DNA of 64,000 bases from Pseudomonas putida (GCF_028682475.1 NZ_JANHLE010000010.1:1-64000); one strand, 5' to 3'; numbered from the stretch's first letter, positions 9,189-18,301 are shown. Translations and numbers: made by a program. The notes: a model not told the origin generated them from the sequence alone.

Positions 9189-9856
9189 TTCGATTCGAAC
9201 AGGTCGCCAAGCGCTACCCCAATGGCCACGTTGGCCTGCATGAGTTGAGTTTTCGGGTGCGTCGGGGCGAATTCCTGTTCGTCACCGGCCATTCCGGCGC
9301 CGGCAAAAGCACCTTGCTGCGCCTGCTGCTGGCCATGGAGCGACCGACCAGCGGCAAGCTGCTGCTGGCTGGGCAGGACCTGGGGCAGATCAGCAACGCG
9401 CAGATCCCGTTCCTGCGTCGGCAGATCGGCGTGGTGTTCCAGAATCACCAGTTGTTGTTCGACCGTACCGTGTTCAACAACGTGGCGCTGCCGCTGCAGA
9501 TCCTCGGTCTGTCCAAGGCCGAAGTGGCCAAGCGCGTCGACTCGGCGCTCGAGCGTGTAGCCCTGTCGGACAAGGCCGAGCTGTTTCCCGGCGACCTGTC
9601 CACCGGTCAGCAACAACGGGTCGGTATTGCCCGCGCCATCGTCCACCGCCCGGCCTTGCTGCTGGCGGATGAGCCCACCGGTAACCTCGACCCGCGCCTG
9701 GCCGCGGAGATCATGGGTGTATTCGAAGACATCAACCGCCTGGGCACCAGTGTGCTGATCGCCAGTCACGACCTGGCACTGATCGCGCGTATGCGCCATC
9801 GCATGCTGACCCTGCAGCGCGGCCGCTTGATCGGCGACGGGGAGGCCGGGCAATGA
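9185..9856 (+). CDS. ftsE: Cell division ABC transporter ATP-binding protein FtsE
   Basis: A 223-residue ABC ATPase that works with FtsX at the septum to activate peptidoglycan hydrolases. Walker A is GHSGAGKS (35-42), the signature is LSTGQQQRVGIARA, and Walker B plus D-loop read LLLADEPTGNLD. The length matches FtsE (about 222). The start overlaps the ftsY stop in ATGA, and its own stop overlaps ftsX in the same way, so all three are translationally coupled. The conserved order identifies it as FtsE, not LolD or MacB. Confidence 0.96.
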   Translation: MIRFEQVAKRYPNGHVGLHELSFRVRRGEFLFVTGHSGAGKSTLLRLLLAMERPTSGKLLLAGQDLGQISNAQIPFLRRQIGVVFQNHQLLFDRTVFNNVALPLQILGLSKAEVAKRVDSALERVALSDKAELFPGDLSTGQQQRVGIARAIVHRPALLLADEPTGNLDPRLAAEIMGVFEDINRLGTSVLIASHDLALIARMRHRMLTLQRGRLIGDGEAGQ

Positions 9857-10881
9857 GTGCGACACGCAGTCCCAAGGTTTCCGAGCGGGTAGCGCCGAAG
9901 GCCGCCGAGCCGGCACCGGAAAAGAACAAACGCAACAGCCATGACGACGATGGTCCGGATTTCCGCACCCTGTTGCATGCCTGGCTGGAAAGCCACCGCT
10001 CGAGCCTGCTCGACAGCTTGCGGCGCCTGGCCAAGCAGCCGATCGGCAGCTTTTTCACCTGTCTGGTGATGGCCGTGGCCCTGAGCTTGCCCATGGGCCT
10101 GTCGTTGCTGCTCAGCAACGTCGAGCGTCTGGGCGGGTCGTGGCAGCGTGCGGCGCAGATTTCCCTGTACCTCAAGCTGGATGCCAGCAGCCGCGATGGT
10201 GAAGCCCTGCGTGAGCAGATCAAGGGCTTGCCGGGTGTGGCCGAGGCCGAGTACGTCAGCCGCGAGAAAGCGCTTGAAGAGTTCCAGCAGCAGTCCGGGC
10301 TCGGCGATGCGCTGCGCGAACTGCCGGAGAACCCGCTGCCCGGCGTGGTCGTGGTGACCCCGGCGGAAGTCGACAAGCCAGCTCTGGAAGCCTTGCGCCA
10401 GCGCCTTGCGGAGCTGCCCAAGGTGGATGCAGCGCAGCTCGACCTGGTGTGGGTCGAGCGTCTGGCGGCGATCCTCAAACTGGGTGACCGGTTTGTCTTC
10501 GGTCTGACGGTTTTGCTGGTTTCGGCGCTGCTTTTGGTAATTGGTAACACAATTCGCCTGCACATCGAGAACCGCCGTACCGAAATCGAAGTGATCAAGC
10601 TGGTAGGCGGCACCGACAGCTATGTACGCCGGCCTTTCCTGTACATGGGCGCCTTGTACGGTCTGGGTGCCGGGGTGTTGGCCTGGGGCGTGCTGGCATT
10701 TGGCCTGAACTGGCTGAACGACGCGGTAATCGGGCTTTCCGGGCTATATGGCAGTGATTTCGCTTTGGCCGGGGTTCCACCTGCCGATGGTCTGTCGCTC
10801 TTGCTTGGTGCGGTACTGTTAGGGTATATCGGTGCTTGGATTGCGGTCGCCCGCCACCTGAGCGAGCTCGCACCGCGATAG
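9853..10881 (+). CDS. ftsX: Cell division protein FtsX
   Basis: A 342-residue permease-like partner of FtsE. A charged cytoplasmic N-terminal extension (about 65 residues, with KNKRNSHDDDGPDF) precedes the first membrane segment (near FTCLVMAVALSLPMGLSLLL). An extracellular domain of about 130 residues follows (VERLGGSWQRAAQISLYLKL onward), then three further membrane segments near 215-235, 265-290 and 310-335. This is the FtsX topology. The extracellular loop is the part that contacts amidase activators in other bacteria. It is followed by a 113-base gap with the rpoH promoter. Confidence 0.95.
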   Translation: MSATRSPKVSERVAPKAAEPAPEKNKRNSHDDDGPDFRTLLHAWLESHRSSLLDSLRRLAKQPIGSFFTCLVMAVALSLPMGLSLLLSNVERLGGSWQRAAQISLYLKLDASSRDGEALREQIKGLPGVAEAEYVSREKALEEFQQQSGLGDALRELPENPLPGVVVVTPAEVDKPALEALRQRLAELPKVDAAQLDLVWVERLAAILKLGDRFVFGLTVLLVSALLLVIGNTIRLHIENRRTEIEVIKLVGGTDSYVRRPFLYMGALYGLGAGVLAWGVLAFGLNWLNDAVIGLSGLYGSDFALAGVPPADGLSLLLGAVLLGYIGAWIAVARHLSELAPR

Positions 10882-10917
10882 TGTCTTTTTGCTGCTATTG
10901 ACTCTTTTCATTTTTAG

Positions 10918-10946
10918 GGAACTTGTTTCGCGGTTCCCGGTCAATG
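10918..10946 (+). promoter_or_regulatory. Candidate AlgU/sigma-E promoter of rpoH
   Basis: GGAACTT at 10918-10924 is followed, after exactly 16 bases, by TCAAT at 10941-10945. This matches the ECF sigma-E/AlgU pattern GAACTT-N16/17-TCnnA at the -35 and closely at the -10. It lies about 50 bases before the rpoH start. AlgU-dependent transcription of rpoH is established in P. aeruginosa. A strong ribosome-binding site (GGAGG, 10981-10985) lies downstream. Confidence 0.75.
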
Positions 10947-10994
10947 TTGGCAGTGCCTGAGGGCACGAGTTTAGTGAGTCGGAGGTTTTTTCGT

Positions 10995-11849
10995 ATGACC
11001 ACTTCGTTGCAACCTGCCTATGCCCTGGTTCCCGGCGCAAACCTGGAAGCCTATGTGCACACGGTCAACAGCATTCCATTGCTGACGCCGGAGCAGGAGC
11101 GTGAACTGGCCGAGAGTCTCTACTATGAGCAGAATCTTGAGGCGGCTCGGCAAATGGTGCTCGCCCACCTGCGGTTTGTCGTACATATCGCTCGCAGCTA
11201 TTCCGGCTACGGGCTGGCCCAGGCCGACCTGATTCAGGAAGGCAATGTTGGCCTGATGAAAGCGGTCAAGCGTTTCAACCCGGAAATGGGTGTGCGTCTG
11301 GTGTCGTTTGCCGTGCACTGGATCAAGGCCGAGATTCACGAGTTCATCCTGCGCAACTGGCGCATTGTCAAAGTCGCGACCACCAAGGCCCAGCGCAAGC
11401 TGTTCTTCAACCTGCGCAGCCAGAAGAAGCGTCTGGCCTGGCTGAACAACGATGAAGTGCATCGTGTGGCCGAAAGCCTGGGTGTCGAGCCACGTGAAGT
11501 GCGCGAGATGGAGAGCCGCCTGACCGGTCAGGACATGGCCTTCGATCCAGCGTCCGAAGCCGACGACGACAGTGCCTTCCAGTCGCCGGCCAACTATCTG
11601 GAAGACCACCGCTACGACCCGGCGTTGCAGCTTGAAGATGCCGACTGGAGCGACAACTCCACCAGCAACCTGCATGAAGCCTTGCAGGGCCTGGACGACC
11701 GTAGCCGTGACATCCTTTACCAGCGCTGGCTGGCCGAGGAGAAGGCCACTCTTCACGACCTGGCCGAGAAATACAGCGTGTCCGCCGAGCGGATTCGTCA
11801 GCTGGAGAAGAATGCGATGAACAAGGTGAAAGCCCTTATCGCAATCTGA
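10995..11849 (+). CDS. rpoH: RNA polymerase heat-shock sigma factor RpoH (sigma-32)
   Basis: A 284-residue sigma-70-family factor directing heat-shock genes. The start at [12 protein letters not shown] is preceded by GGAGG with 9-base spacing, so I prefer it to the in-frame ATG 72 bases upstream. Region 2 reads [22 protein letters not shown] and [13 protein letters not shown]. The diagnostic RpoH box QRKLFFNLR is present. Region 4 ends in [17 protein letters not shown]. The gene can be read from ftsYEX and from its own promoters, including the sigma-E-like one. A REP hairpin with a T6 tract follows the stop directly. Confidence 0.97.
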   Translation: MTTSLQPAYALVPGANLEAYVHTVNSIPLLTPEQERELAESLYYEQNLEAARQMVLAHLRFVVHIARSYSGYGLAQADLIQEGNVGLMKAVKRFNPEMGVRLVSFAVHWIKAEIHEFILRNWRIVKVATTKAQRKLFFNLRSQKKRLAWLNNDEVHRVAESLGVEPREVREMESRLTGQDMAFDPASEADDDSAFQSPANYLEDHRYDPALQLEDADWSDNSTSNLHEALQGLDDRSRDILYQRWLAEEKATLHDLAEKYSVSAERIRQLEKNAMNKVKALIAI

Positions 11850-11859
11850 GGCTGAAACT

Positions 11860-11923
11860 ATCGCGGGGCAAGCCCGCTCCCACCGGAGGTCTCGGTGGGA
11901 GCGGGCTTGCCCCGCGATTTTTT
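11860..11923. repeat. Paired REP palindrome (GCGGGC type) with T-run, likely rpoH terminator
   Basis: Two 25-base arms (11860-11884 and 11894-11918) are perfect reverse complements around a 9-base centre, and six T residues follow (11918-11923). It is a REP-type element sharing GTGGGAGCGGGCTTGCC with the copy at 15635. It starts 10 bases after rpoH, and the hairpin plus U-run has the form of an intrinsic terminator for the plus strand. Confidence 0.9.
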
Positions 11924-11957
11924 ATGCTGCCAGATCTTCCAGGCGGCAGCGCAGGTC

Positions 11958-11963
11958 TATAAT
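11958..11963 (+). promoter_or_regulatory. Possible sigma-70 -10 element before the DUF1993 gene
   Basis: A perfect TATAAT lies 50 bases before the DUF1993 start codon. The -35 region at 17-18-base spacing is poor, so this is only a candidate. Confidence 0.4.
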
Positions 11964-12013
11964 CGCGCCACGTTGGCCCCGTCATTTTTTCCGCCACCCC
12001 TGTCGAGACTGTT

Positions 12014-12523
12014 ATGACCATTTCCTTGTATGCCGCTTCCGTTCCTGTTTTCAAGCAAATGCTCAACGCCTTGAGTGATGTTCTGAACAAGGCCGAAGCT
12101 CACGCCACGGCGAAAAACATTGATCCGAGCGTCTTCCTGCAGGCTCGCCTGTACCCGGATATGTTTCCACTGGTTCGCCAGGTGCAGATCGCTGTTGATT
12201 TCGCCAAGGGTGTATCGGGGCGTCTGGCTGAGGTCGAGCTGCCGAAATACGATGACAGCGAAACCACCTTTGCTGAGCTGCAAGCGCTGATCAGCAAGGC
12301 TCTGGCTTTCCTCGACGGCATTGCGCCGGCGCAGATCGATGGCAAGGAAGGCATCGAAATCGTGACCCGTCCAGGTACGCCGAAAGAAAAACGCTTCAGT
12401 GGCCAGGCCTATTTGCTAACCTACGGCCTGCCGCAGTTCTTCTTCCACGTCACCACCACTTACGCCATCCTGCGTCACAATGGTGTGGAAGTGGGCAAGC
12501 GTGACTACATGGGCGCGTTCTAA
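12014..12523 (+). CDS. DUF1993 domain-containing protein
   Basis: A 169-residue protein filling the DUF1993 family from end to end, with recognisable segments YAASVPVFKQMLNALSDVL, ARLYPDMFPLVRQVQ and HVTTTYAILRHNGVEVGKRDY. The family is predicted to form a DinB-like four-helix bundle. No enzymatic role is established. There is no signal peptide or membrane segment. It is a single-gene unit: a TATAAT lies upstream and a strong bidirectional terminator separates it from mtgA. I infer no function. Confidence 0.85.
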   Translation: MTISLYAASVPVFKQMLNALSDVLNKAEAHATAKNIDPSVFLQARLYPDMFPLVRQVQIAVDFAKGVSGRLAEVELPKYDDSETTFAELQALISKALAFLDGIAPAQIDGKEGIEIVTRPGTPKEKRFSGQAYLLTYGLPQFFFHVTTTYAILRHNGVEVGKRDYMGAF

Positions 12524-12552
12524 GGCGTTTACCTGGTAGTCAGCAACCAGTA

Positions 12553-12588
12553 AAAACCCGGCAAGGTGTGCGCGTTGCCGGGTTTTTT
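12553..12588. terminator. Bidirectional intrinsic terminator
   Basis: A 12-bp stem AAAACCCGGCAA / TTGCCGGGTTTT with a 10-base loop lies between the convergent DUF1993 gene and mtgA. A-rich and T-rich flanks on the two sides give a U-run in either direction. Confidence 0.85.
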
Positions 12589-13309
12589 ATTGGTTCCAGG
12601 GTGCCTTGCGCGGGCTTTCCAGCTGCGCCAGGTAGCCACTGCCGCCCAGCTGACGCATCTGCTGACGGATCCAGCCAGCACGCCGTGCCACGTAACTGCT
12701 GGGGCGGCTGGCGCTCCAGTTCAGCGGGCTGGGCAGCACGGCGGCCAGCAGGCTGGCCTGCTGACGGTTCAGGCGGCTGGCATCGACACCGAAATGGTGC
12801 TGCGCGGCGGCCTGTGCACCGAACACGCCTTCGCCCCATTCGGCACTGTTGAGGTAGACCTCAAGGATCCGTTCCTTGGACCAGAGCAGCTCGATCAGGG
12901 CGGTGAACCAGGCCTCCAGGCCCTTGCGCAGCCAACTGCGGCCCGACCACAGAAACTGATTCTTGGCTACTTGCTGGCTCAGGGTGCTGGCGCCGCGAAT
13001 GCTGCCGCCGCGTTCGTTGTGGGCAAGGGCGGCCTGGATGGCGATGAAGTCGAAACCCCAGTGATTGGCAAACTTCTGGTCTTCACCGGCAATCACTGCC
13101 ACTTTGAGCTCATCGGAAATGCGCTCCCAGGGCTCCCAGTCGCGCTGCAGGTCGATCGGCTGGCCGTTGAACCAGGACTCGACCTTGCGCTCGACCATCA
13201 GTGCCGTACCCGGTGGTGGAACCCAGCGCAGTACCAGCACCAGCAAAGCGCTGCCGGCGGCGAACCAGAGCAGGGCGCGGGCAAGACGGCGGATAATGGA
13301 CGACAACAT
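12587..13309 (-). CDS. mtgA: Monofunctional peptidoglycan glycosyltransferase MtgA
   Basis: A 240-residue GT51 enzyme that polymerises lipid II into glycan strands without a transpeptidase domain. One N-terminal membrane anchor (about residues 9-26, ALLWFAAGSALLVLVL) is followed by the GT51 motifs EDQKFANHWGFD (catalytic Glu), GASTLSQQVAKN and KERILEVYLNSAEWGEGVFG. The length is typical. The gene is transcribed toward the shared terminator and away from the DUF423 gene. Confidence 0.95.
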   Translation of the reverse strand: MLSSIIRRLARALLWFAAGSALLVLVLRWVPPPGTALMVERKVESWFNGQPIDLQRDWEPWERISDELKVAVIAGEDQKFANHWGFDFIAIQAALAHNERGGSIRGASTLSQQVAKNQFLWSGRSWLRKGLEAWFTALIELLWSKERILEVYLNSAEWGEGVFGAQAAAQHHFGVDASRLNRQQASLLAAVLPSPLNWSASRPSSYVARRAGWIRQQMRQLGGSGYLAQLESPRKAPWNQ

Positions 13310-13377
13310 AGAGATGGCTTGGCCGAACCGAATGAGCGGGCCATTATACAGACCCTGTGATGACTAGGAGTCGCCTC

Positions 13378-13749
13378 ATGTTGCGTAGTTTTCTCTTGCT
13401 CGCTGCCTTTTTCGGCTTCACCGGTGTCGCCCTAGGCGCCTTTGCCGCGCATGGCCTGAAGGGGCGTCTCACCAGCGAGTACCTGGCGATCTTCCAGACC
13501 GGGGTCACCTATCAACTGGTACATGCCCTGGCCTTGCTTGGCGTTGCCGTGCTGGCCACGCACCTGCCCGGCCGCCTGGTGGGCTGGGCCGGTGGTCTGT
13601 TCGCCCTGGGCATCGTGCTGTTCTCCGGTAGCCTGTACCTGTTGACCCTCAGCGGCATCGGCAAACTGGGCATCATCACCCCGATTGGCGGCCTGGCGTT
13701 CCTCGCCGGCTGGTTGTGCCTGGGTCTCGCTGCCTGGCGCCTGGGTTGA
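13378..13749 (+). CDS. DUF423 family inner-membrane protein
   Basis: A 123-residue membrane protein of the DUF423 (YgdD-like) family. Four hydrophobic helices cover nearly the whole chain, beginning with FLLLAAFFGFTGVALGAFAAHG, and the family signature GAFAAHGLK is present. I choose ATG 13378, with AGGAG upstream, over an in-frame GTG seven codons earlier. The function is unknown. It is followed after about 100 bases by thiS, with a candidate promoter between them, so it need not be part of the thiamine operon. Confidence 0.85.
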   Translation: MLRSFLLLAAFFGFTGVALGAFAAHGLKGRLTSEYLAIFQTGVTYQLVHALALLGVAVLATHLPGRLVGWAGGLFALGIVLFSGSLYLLTLSGIGKLGIITPIGGLAFLAGWLCLGLAAWRLG

Positions 13750-13788
13750 CTCGGCGGTCCGAATCGAGACGAATGGCGTTGCTTGGCC

Positions 13789-13818
13789 TTGGTCGCAGCA
13801 CCTGATCGGGGCTAGAAT
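13789..13818 (+). promoter_or_regulatory. Candidate sigma-70 promoter for thiS-thiG
   Basis: A -10-like TAGAAT (13813-13818) with a partial -35 TTGGTC 18 bases upstream (13789-13794) lies 32 bases before thiS. I find no thiamine-pyrophosphate riboswitch in this gap. Confidence 0.4.
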
Positions 13819-13850
13819 GCTGGCCCCTAAAAATAATGGTGGCCGTGCGC

Positions 13851-14051
13851 ATGCGCATTCAATTGAACGGTGAATCCTTCGAGTTGCCCGATGGCGAAAG
13901 CGTCGAGGCCCTGCTGACCCGCCTGGATCTTGTCGGGCGCCGTGTCGCGGTAGAGCTCAACCTGGATATCGTGCCACGTAGCCAGCACGCAGCCACGGCG
14001 CTGCGTGAAGGCGATCAGGTCGAAGTCGTGCATGCCATCGGCGGCGGCTAG
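13851..14051 (+). CDS. thiS: Sulfur carrier protein ThiS
   Basis: A 66-residue ubiquitin-like sulfur carrier for thiazole synthesis. It begins MRIQLNGESFELPDGES and ends with the required Gly-Gly (AIGGG), which is adenylated and converted to the thiocarboxylate. I start it at MRIQLN, not five codons upstream, to match the family. It lies 48 bases ahead of thiG, its direct partner, on the same strand. Confidence 0.95.
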   Translation: MRIQLNGESFELPDGESVEALLTRLDLVGRRVAVELNLDIVPRSQHAATALREGDQVEVVHAIGGG

Positions 14052-14099
14052 AGCCCCAGGAACACCTTGCAAGTCCCTCAACCCTTCAGAGGATTTCCG

Positions 14100-14894
14100 A
14101 TGAGCAACCTTCGCAGCGACAAGCCCTTCACTCTGGCCGGCCGTACCTTCCAGTCGCGCCTGCTGGTCGGCACCGGCAAATACCGTGACCTTGAAGAAAC
14201 CCGCCTGGCCATCGAAGCCTCGGGTGCCGAGATCGTCACCGTCGCCGTGCGCCGTACCAACATTGGCCAGAACCCGGGCGAACCGAACCTGCTCGATGTG
14301 CTGCCACCGGATCGCTACACCATCCTGCCGAACACCGCCGGCTGCTACGACGCGGTCGAAGCCGTGCGTACCTGCCGTCTGGCCCGTGAGCTGCTCGATG
14401 GCCACAACCTGGTCAAGCTGGAAGTCCTGGCCGACCAGAAAACCCTGTTCCCCAACGTGATCGAAACCCTCAAGGCCGCCGAAGTGCTGGTCAAGGACGG
14501 TTTCGACGTGATGGTCTACACCAGCGACGACCCGATCATCGCCCGTCAGCTGGCCGAAGCCGGCTGCATCGCGGTCATGCCACTGGCTGGCCTGATCGGT
14601 ACCGGGCTGGGGATCTGCAACCCGTACAACCTGCAGATCATCCTCGAAGAATCGAAGGTGCCGGTGCTGGTCGATGCCGGTGTCGGTACCGCGTCCGACG
14701 CCACCATCGCCATGGAAATGGGCTGTGAGGCAGTGCTGATGAACTCGGCAATCGCCAACGCCCAGCAGCCGATCATGATGGCCGAAGCCATGAAGCACGC
14801 CATTGTCGCCGGTCGTCTGGCTTACCTCGCCGGTCGTATGCCGAAAAAACTCTATGCCAGCGCCTCGTCGCCGCTGGATGGTCTGATCAAGTAA
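14100..14894 (+). CDS. thiG: Thiazole synthase ThiG
   Basis: A 264-residue (beta/alpha)8 enzyme that joins deoxyxylulose 5-phosphate, dehydroglycine and the ThiS thiocarboxylate to make thiazole phosphate. Conserved blocks are [10 protein letters not shown] near the N terminus, [23 protein letters not shown] (catalytic Lys) and [11 protein letters not shown] for phosphate binding. I place the start at [10 protein letters not shown]; the AGAGGA just upstream serves as ribosome-binding site. It forms a thiS-thiG-trmB run with trmB 9 bases downstream. Confidence 0.97.
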   Translation: MSNLRSDKPFTLAGRTFQSRLLVGTGKYRDLEETRLAIEASGAEIVTVAVRRTNIGQNPGEPNLLDVLPPDRYTILPNTAGCYDAVEAVRTCRLARELLDGHNLVKLEVLADQKTLFPNVIETLKAAEVLVKDGFDVMVYTSDDPIIARQLAEAGCIAVMPLAGLIGTGLGICNPYNLQIILEESKVPVLVDAGVGTASDATIAMEMGCEAVLMNSAIANAQQPIMMAEAMKHAIVAGRLAYLAGRMPKKLYASASSPLDGLIK

Positions 14895-14903
14895 GAGCCC
14901 CTG

Positions 14904-15626
14904 ATGACTGAATCGCAAGAAACGCCGATCTCCACCGAAGGCGAAGAGCGCCAACACCGCCGCATCAAGAGTTTCGTGATGCGCGCCGGGCGCATGACCG
15001 AAGGCCAGCAACGTGGTCTGGAGCAGGGTGGGCCGCTGTTCATCCTGCCACTGGCCGATAGCCCGGTGGACTACGACCAGGTCTTTGGCCGTTCGGCGCC
15101 GCGTACCCTGGAGATCGGTTTCGGCATGGGCCATTCCCTGCTGGAAATGGCTGCCGCCGCGCCGGATCAGGACTTCATCGGTGTCGAAGTGCACCGTCCG
15201 GGTGTCGGTGCGCTGCTCAACGGCGTGCTGACCCAGGGCCTGAAGAACCTGCGGGTGTACGACTGCGATGCGATCGAAGTGCTGAACAAGTGCGTGGCTG
15301 ACAACAGCCTCGATCGCCTGATGCTGTTCTTCCCCGATCCGTGGCACAAGAGCCGTCACCACAAGCGTCGGATCGTGCAGCCCGAGTTCGCTGAGCTGGT
15401 ACGCAGCAAGTTGAAGGTTGGCGGTGTATTCCATATGGCTACCGACTGGGAGCCCTATGCCGAATACATGCTGGAAGTGATGAATGTCGCTCCGGGTTAT
15501 CGCAACCTGGCCGCCGACGGCAAGTGCGTAGAGCGTCCGGCCGAACGCCCGATCACCAAGTTCGAACGCCGTGGCGAGCGACTTGGGCATGGGGTGTGGG
15601 ATCTGAAGTTCGAAAAACTGGCGTAG
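14904..15626 (+). CDS. trmB: tRNA (guanine-N7-)-methyltransferase TrmB
   Basis: A 240-residue SAM enzyme that makes m7G46 in tRNA variable loops. Visible motifs are the SAM loop [15 protein letters not shown], the [16 protein letters not shown] segment, the substrate motif [15 protein letters not shown], and the C-terminal [19 protein letters not shown]. The length is normal. It follows thiG by 9 bases and is converged upon by the DUF3392 gene, with a paired REP element between them. Confidence 0.96.
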   Translation: MTESQETPISTEGEERQHRRIKSFVMRAGRMTEGQQRGLEQGGPLFILPLADSPVDYDQVFGRSAPRTLEIGFGMGHSLLEMAAAAPDQDFIGVEVHRPGVGALLNGVLTQGLKNLRVYDCDAIEVLNKCVADNSLDRLMLFFPDPWHKSRHHKRRIVQPEFAELVRSKLKVGGVFHMATDWEPYAEYMLEVMNVAPGYRNLAADGKCVERPAERPITKFERRGERLGHGVWDLKFEKLA

Positions 15627-15634
15627 TGATGTCA

Positions 15635-15701
15635 ATCGCGGGGCAAGCCCGCTCCCACAGGAGGTTACCTATCCCCTGTGGGAGCGGGCTTGCCCCGCGA
15701 T
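15635..15701. repeat. Paired REP palindrome (GCGGGC type)
   Basis: Arms 15635-15661 and 15675-15701 are 27-base perfect reverse complements around a 13-base centre. The core GTGGGAGCGGGCTTGCCCCGCGAT is the same as in the element after rpoH. It occupies nearly the whole gap between convergent trmB and the DUF3392 gene. Confidence 0.95.
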
Positions 15702-15705
15702 GCTT

Positions 15706-16029
15706 TCAGCGCCGATCAGCAACCACGCCAATCAACACCAGCACAATCAGCAACACCGGCGCCAACGCATAGTTGTTGAACTGCGCCAGGCCCTTCACCA
15801 CCCACGGCGTGGCATAGATCAGCGCCGCACCGCTGCCAATCATCACCAGTAGGGCCATGAACGGTACGCGCAAGGCACCTGCCAGGCCGCCCAGGCGTTG
15901 TTCCACCCAGCCTTTGATGTCGGTGCCGAACAGCACCAGCAAACAGCCCACAAGCGCCAGTGAGATCTCTGACAGATTACTGCGACTCCAGCGGGAAACA
16001 GTCGAGAGCAGGTCGAGTACCAAGTCCAT
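15706..16029 (-). CDS. DUF3392 family inner-membrane protein
   Basis: A 107-residue protein matching the DUF3392 family along its whole length. It opens MDLVLDLLSTVSRWSRSNLS, and three hydrophobic helices follow (about 21-38, 50-72 and 85-103). It ends abruptly in VVADRR. Its function is unknown. It lies 9 bases after hemW and is probably the last gene of the metX-metW-DUF4426-rdgB-hemW run. The stop is 5 bases from a REP element. Confidence 0.85.
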   Translation of the reverse strand: MDLVLDLLSTVSRWSRSNLSEISLALVGCLLVLFGTDIKGWVEQRLGGLAGALRVPFMALLVMIGSGAALIYATPWVVKGLAQFNNYALAPVLLIVLVLIGVVADRR

Positions 16030-16038
16030 TCGTAATCC

Positions 16039-17253
16039 TTAGGTCAAGAAATACTGCAGCAGGTCGTTGAGGAACAACTGGCCGCGCGCGGTGGCGACCA
16101 GTCGCGTCGTTTCGACCTGCAAAAGGCCCTTTTGTTCGGCCTCGCGGCGGGCGGCGGCCAGCTGTTCCAGCGGCAGTCCGGTGCGCTGGCTGAACAGTTC
16201 GGCGTCGACGCCCTGGGTCAGGCGCAGGGCGTTCATCAGGAACTCGAACGGCAGCTCATCCACCGGCAACAGCTTTTCGCCAGCCTTGAAGGCTTTGGCC
16301 GGGTTCAGGTAGTCCTTGGGCAGGCGGGTCTTCCAGGTACGCAGGATGCGCCCGTCGGGATGGCTTAGCTTGCCGTGGGCACCGGCACCGATGCCGATGA
16401 AGTCGCCAAAGCTCCAGTAATTGAGGTTGTGCCGTGCCGCGCGACCCGGCTGGGCGTAGGCCGAGACTTCGTACTGGGTGTAACCGTGGCTGGCCAGCAG
16501 GGCCTGGCCGGCCTCCTGGATGTCCCAGAGGATGTCGTCTTCTGGCAGCAGCGGTGGCTGGTTCCAGAACACCGTGTTCGGTTCCAGGGTCAGCTGGTAC
16601 CAGGACAGGTGCGTGGGGTTCAACGCGATGGCCTGGCGCAGGTCGCCCAGGGCGTCGTCCAGCGACTGGTCGGGCAGCCCGTGCATCAGGTCGAGGTTGA
16701 AGTTGTCGAACCCGGCATTGCGCGCCATGTCGGCAGCGCGAATCGCCTCGTCACCGTTATGGATGCGGCCCAGGGCTTCGAGCTTGGCCTGCTGGAAACT
16801 CTGGATGCCGATCGACAGGCGATTGATGCCCAGTTGCCGGTAGGCCTTGAACTTCTCCTGCTCGAACGTCCCGGGGTTGGCTTCCAGGGTGATTTCGATA
16901 TCGCTGGCAAACGGGATGCGTTGCTCCACACCCTGCAATAACCGGCCCAGCGCGCGGGCGCTGAACAGGCTGGGAGTGCCTCCGCCGAAGAAAATCGAAC
17001 TGATCGGCCGGCCATAGACTGCGCCCAGTTCCTGGTCGAGGTCAGCCAGCAGGGCATCGACATACGCCTCTTCCGGCAGCTCAGGCGTAGCCGCGTGGGA
17101 GTTGAAGTCGCAGTACGGGCATTTACGCACGCACCAGGGAATATGGATGTACAGCGCCAGGGGCGGCAGCTGTGGCAAGGCCGCCCGCGGTGCTTGGGAA
17201 GTAAAGCCAGCCTCGCCCAGGTGCAGTGGCTGTGCCGGCGAATGATCGGTCAT
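16039..17253 (-). CDS. hemW: Radical SAM heme chaperone HemW
   Basis: A 404-residue radical-SAM protein, formerly annotated as oxygen-independent coproporphyrinogen oxidase-like (YggW). The [4Fe-4S] motif is [10 protein letters not shown] (CxxxCxxC). Next come [10 protein letters not shown], the LEANPGTF block, [12 protein letters not shown] and the C-terminal HemN-like domain. It lacks the extra N-terminal region of HemN, which supports HemW, a heme-binding chaperone. It overlaps rdgB by 4 bases, an association with rdgB conserved in many proteobacteria. Confidence 0.95.
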   Translation of the reverse strand: MTDHSPAQPLHLGEAGFTSQAPRAALPQLPPLALYIHIPWCVRKCPYCDFNSHAATPELPEEAYVDALLADLDQELGAVYGRPISSIFFGGGTPSLFSARALGRLLQGVEQRIPFASDIEITLEANPGTFEQEKFKAYRQLGINRLSIGIQSFQQAKLEALGRIHNGDEAIRAADMARNAGFDNFNLDLMHGLPDQSLDDALGDLRQAIALNPTHLSWYQLTLEPNTVFWNQPPLLPEDDILWDIQEAGQALLASHGYTQYEVSAYAQPGRAARHNLNYWSFGDFIGIGAGAHGKLSHPDGRILRTWKTRLPKDYLNPAKAFKAGEKLLPVDELPFEFLMNALRLTQGVDAELFSQRTGLPLEQLAAARREAEQKGLLQVETTRLVATARGQLFLNDLLQYFLT

Positions 17254-17846
17254 GCCAGGCCCAGACGTTGACGCAACAGGCTCATGGCACGGGCACGGTG
17301 GCTGATCTGGTTCTTGTCGGCAGGGCTCAGCTCGGCGCTGGAGCAGGCGCGCTCCGGTACCCAGAACAGCGGGTCGTAGCCAAAACCGTGTTCGCCGCTG
17401 GCTTCGCTCAGGATGCGGCCATGCCAGAGGCCTTCGCAGAGAATCGGCAGCGGATCGTCGGCATGCCGTACCAGGGCCAGGACGCAGACGAACTGGGCGC
17501 CACGCTGGTCTTGCGGGACGTCTTTGAGCACATCGAGCAACTTGGCGTTGTTGGCCGCATCGCCCTTGCCGTCGGCGTAGCGCGCCGAGTAGATGCCCGG
17601 GGCGCCACCAAGGAAGTCCACGGCCAGGCCCGAATCGTCGGCCAGTGCCGGCAGGCCGGAAATACGTGCAGCGTTGCGCGCCTTGAGGATGGCGTTTTCG
17701 ACAAACGACAGGCCGGTTTCCTCCGGCTCGACGCTGCTGAATTCGCCAATCGAGCGCAGCTGCACGGTGTCACCGAGCATGGCTTGCAGTTCTTTGAGTT
17801 TGCCGGCGTTATGGCTGGCCAATACGATTTGCTGAAAAGTCATCAT
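17250..17846 (-). CDS. rdgB: XTP/dITP pyrophosphatase RdgB
   Basis: A 198-residue Ham1/RdgB pyrophosphatase that removes non-canonical purine triphosphates (dITP, XTP) from the nucleotide pool. Signatures are [13 protein letters not shown] at the N terminus, [28 protein letters not shown], and the C-terminal [12 protein letters not shown] and SHRARAM. Two consecutive ATG codons can start it; both overlap the DUF4426 stop (ATGATGA). It overlaps hemW by 4 bases at the other end. Confidence 0.95.
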   Translation of the reverse strand: MMTFQQIVLASHNAGKLKELQAMLGDTVQLRSIGEFSSVEPEETGLSFVENAILKARNAARISGLPALADDSGLAVDFLGGAPGIYSARYADGKGDAANNAKLLDVLKDVPQDQRGAQFVCVLALVRHADDPLPILCEGLWHGRILSEASGEHGFGYDPLFWVPERACSSAELSPADKNQISHRARAMSLLRQRLGLA

Positions 17847-18277
17847 TCGCCTGGGAAAAGCTCTTGGTTGAAGCTGATGGTTTCGGTCTTGCCACCAATG
17901 CCAACGTCGATGGTGAAGGTCCGGGTTTCCTGTTGTTCCACAGGGAACTGGGCGATGTAGTAGATCGCGCCTTGTTCGGTGATCTGCTTGAACTTCAGCG
18001 GGACCGAAGCGCTGGTCAGGTCTTTGACGGTACCGCTGACCTGGGTGACCACCGGCTGGCCGGCCTTGATCACCGAGACGTTGATCACGCCCTGGTTCTT
18101 GCTGCGAACCAGTTCTGCGGATTTGGCGATATCTGGCGTCAGGAAGGTCGAGATGAAGGTGCTGTAGTGCACCGTGGTATCACCGAACACTTCCTGGCGT
18201 TCGCCCTTGATGGCGTCGGCGGCGACTGCGCTCATGCTCAGGCAGGCAGTCAGTAAAAAACTCAACAAGCGACCCAT
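17843..18277 (-). CDS. DUF4426 domain-containing exported protein
   Basis: A 144-residue secreted protein with a clear signal peptide (1-20, [17 protein letters not shown]). The mature part belongs to DUF4426, a beta-rich domain of unknown function ([20 protein letters not shown] near its start). It should be periplasmic. It sits between metW and rdgB, separated by 24 bases from metW and overlapping rdgB. This position is conserved in pseudomonads, but I see no functional clue from it. Confidence 0.85.
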   Translation of the reverse strand: MGRLLSFLLTACLSMSAVAADAIKGERQEVFGDTTVHYSTFISTFLTPDIAKSAELVRSKNQGVINVSVIKAGQPVVTQVSGTVKDLTSASVPLKFKQITEQGAIYYIAQFPVEQQETRTFTIDVGIGGKTETISFNQELFPGE

Positions 18278-18301
18278 GATCGTTCTCCTCCAGTGTGCGG
18301 G

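Noticed and set aside
13750..13850. TPP riboswitch before thiS
   Set aside because: The 100-base gap shows none of the conserved THI-box segments and is too short for a full aptamer plus expression platform.
13827..15635. A 602-codon minus-strand frame over thiS, thiG and trmB
   Set aside because: All three plus-strand genes are certain. The frame is an antisense artefact of high GC.
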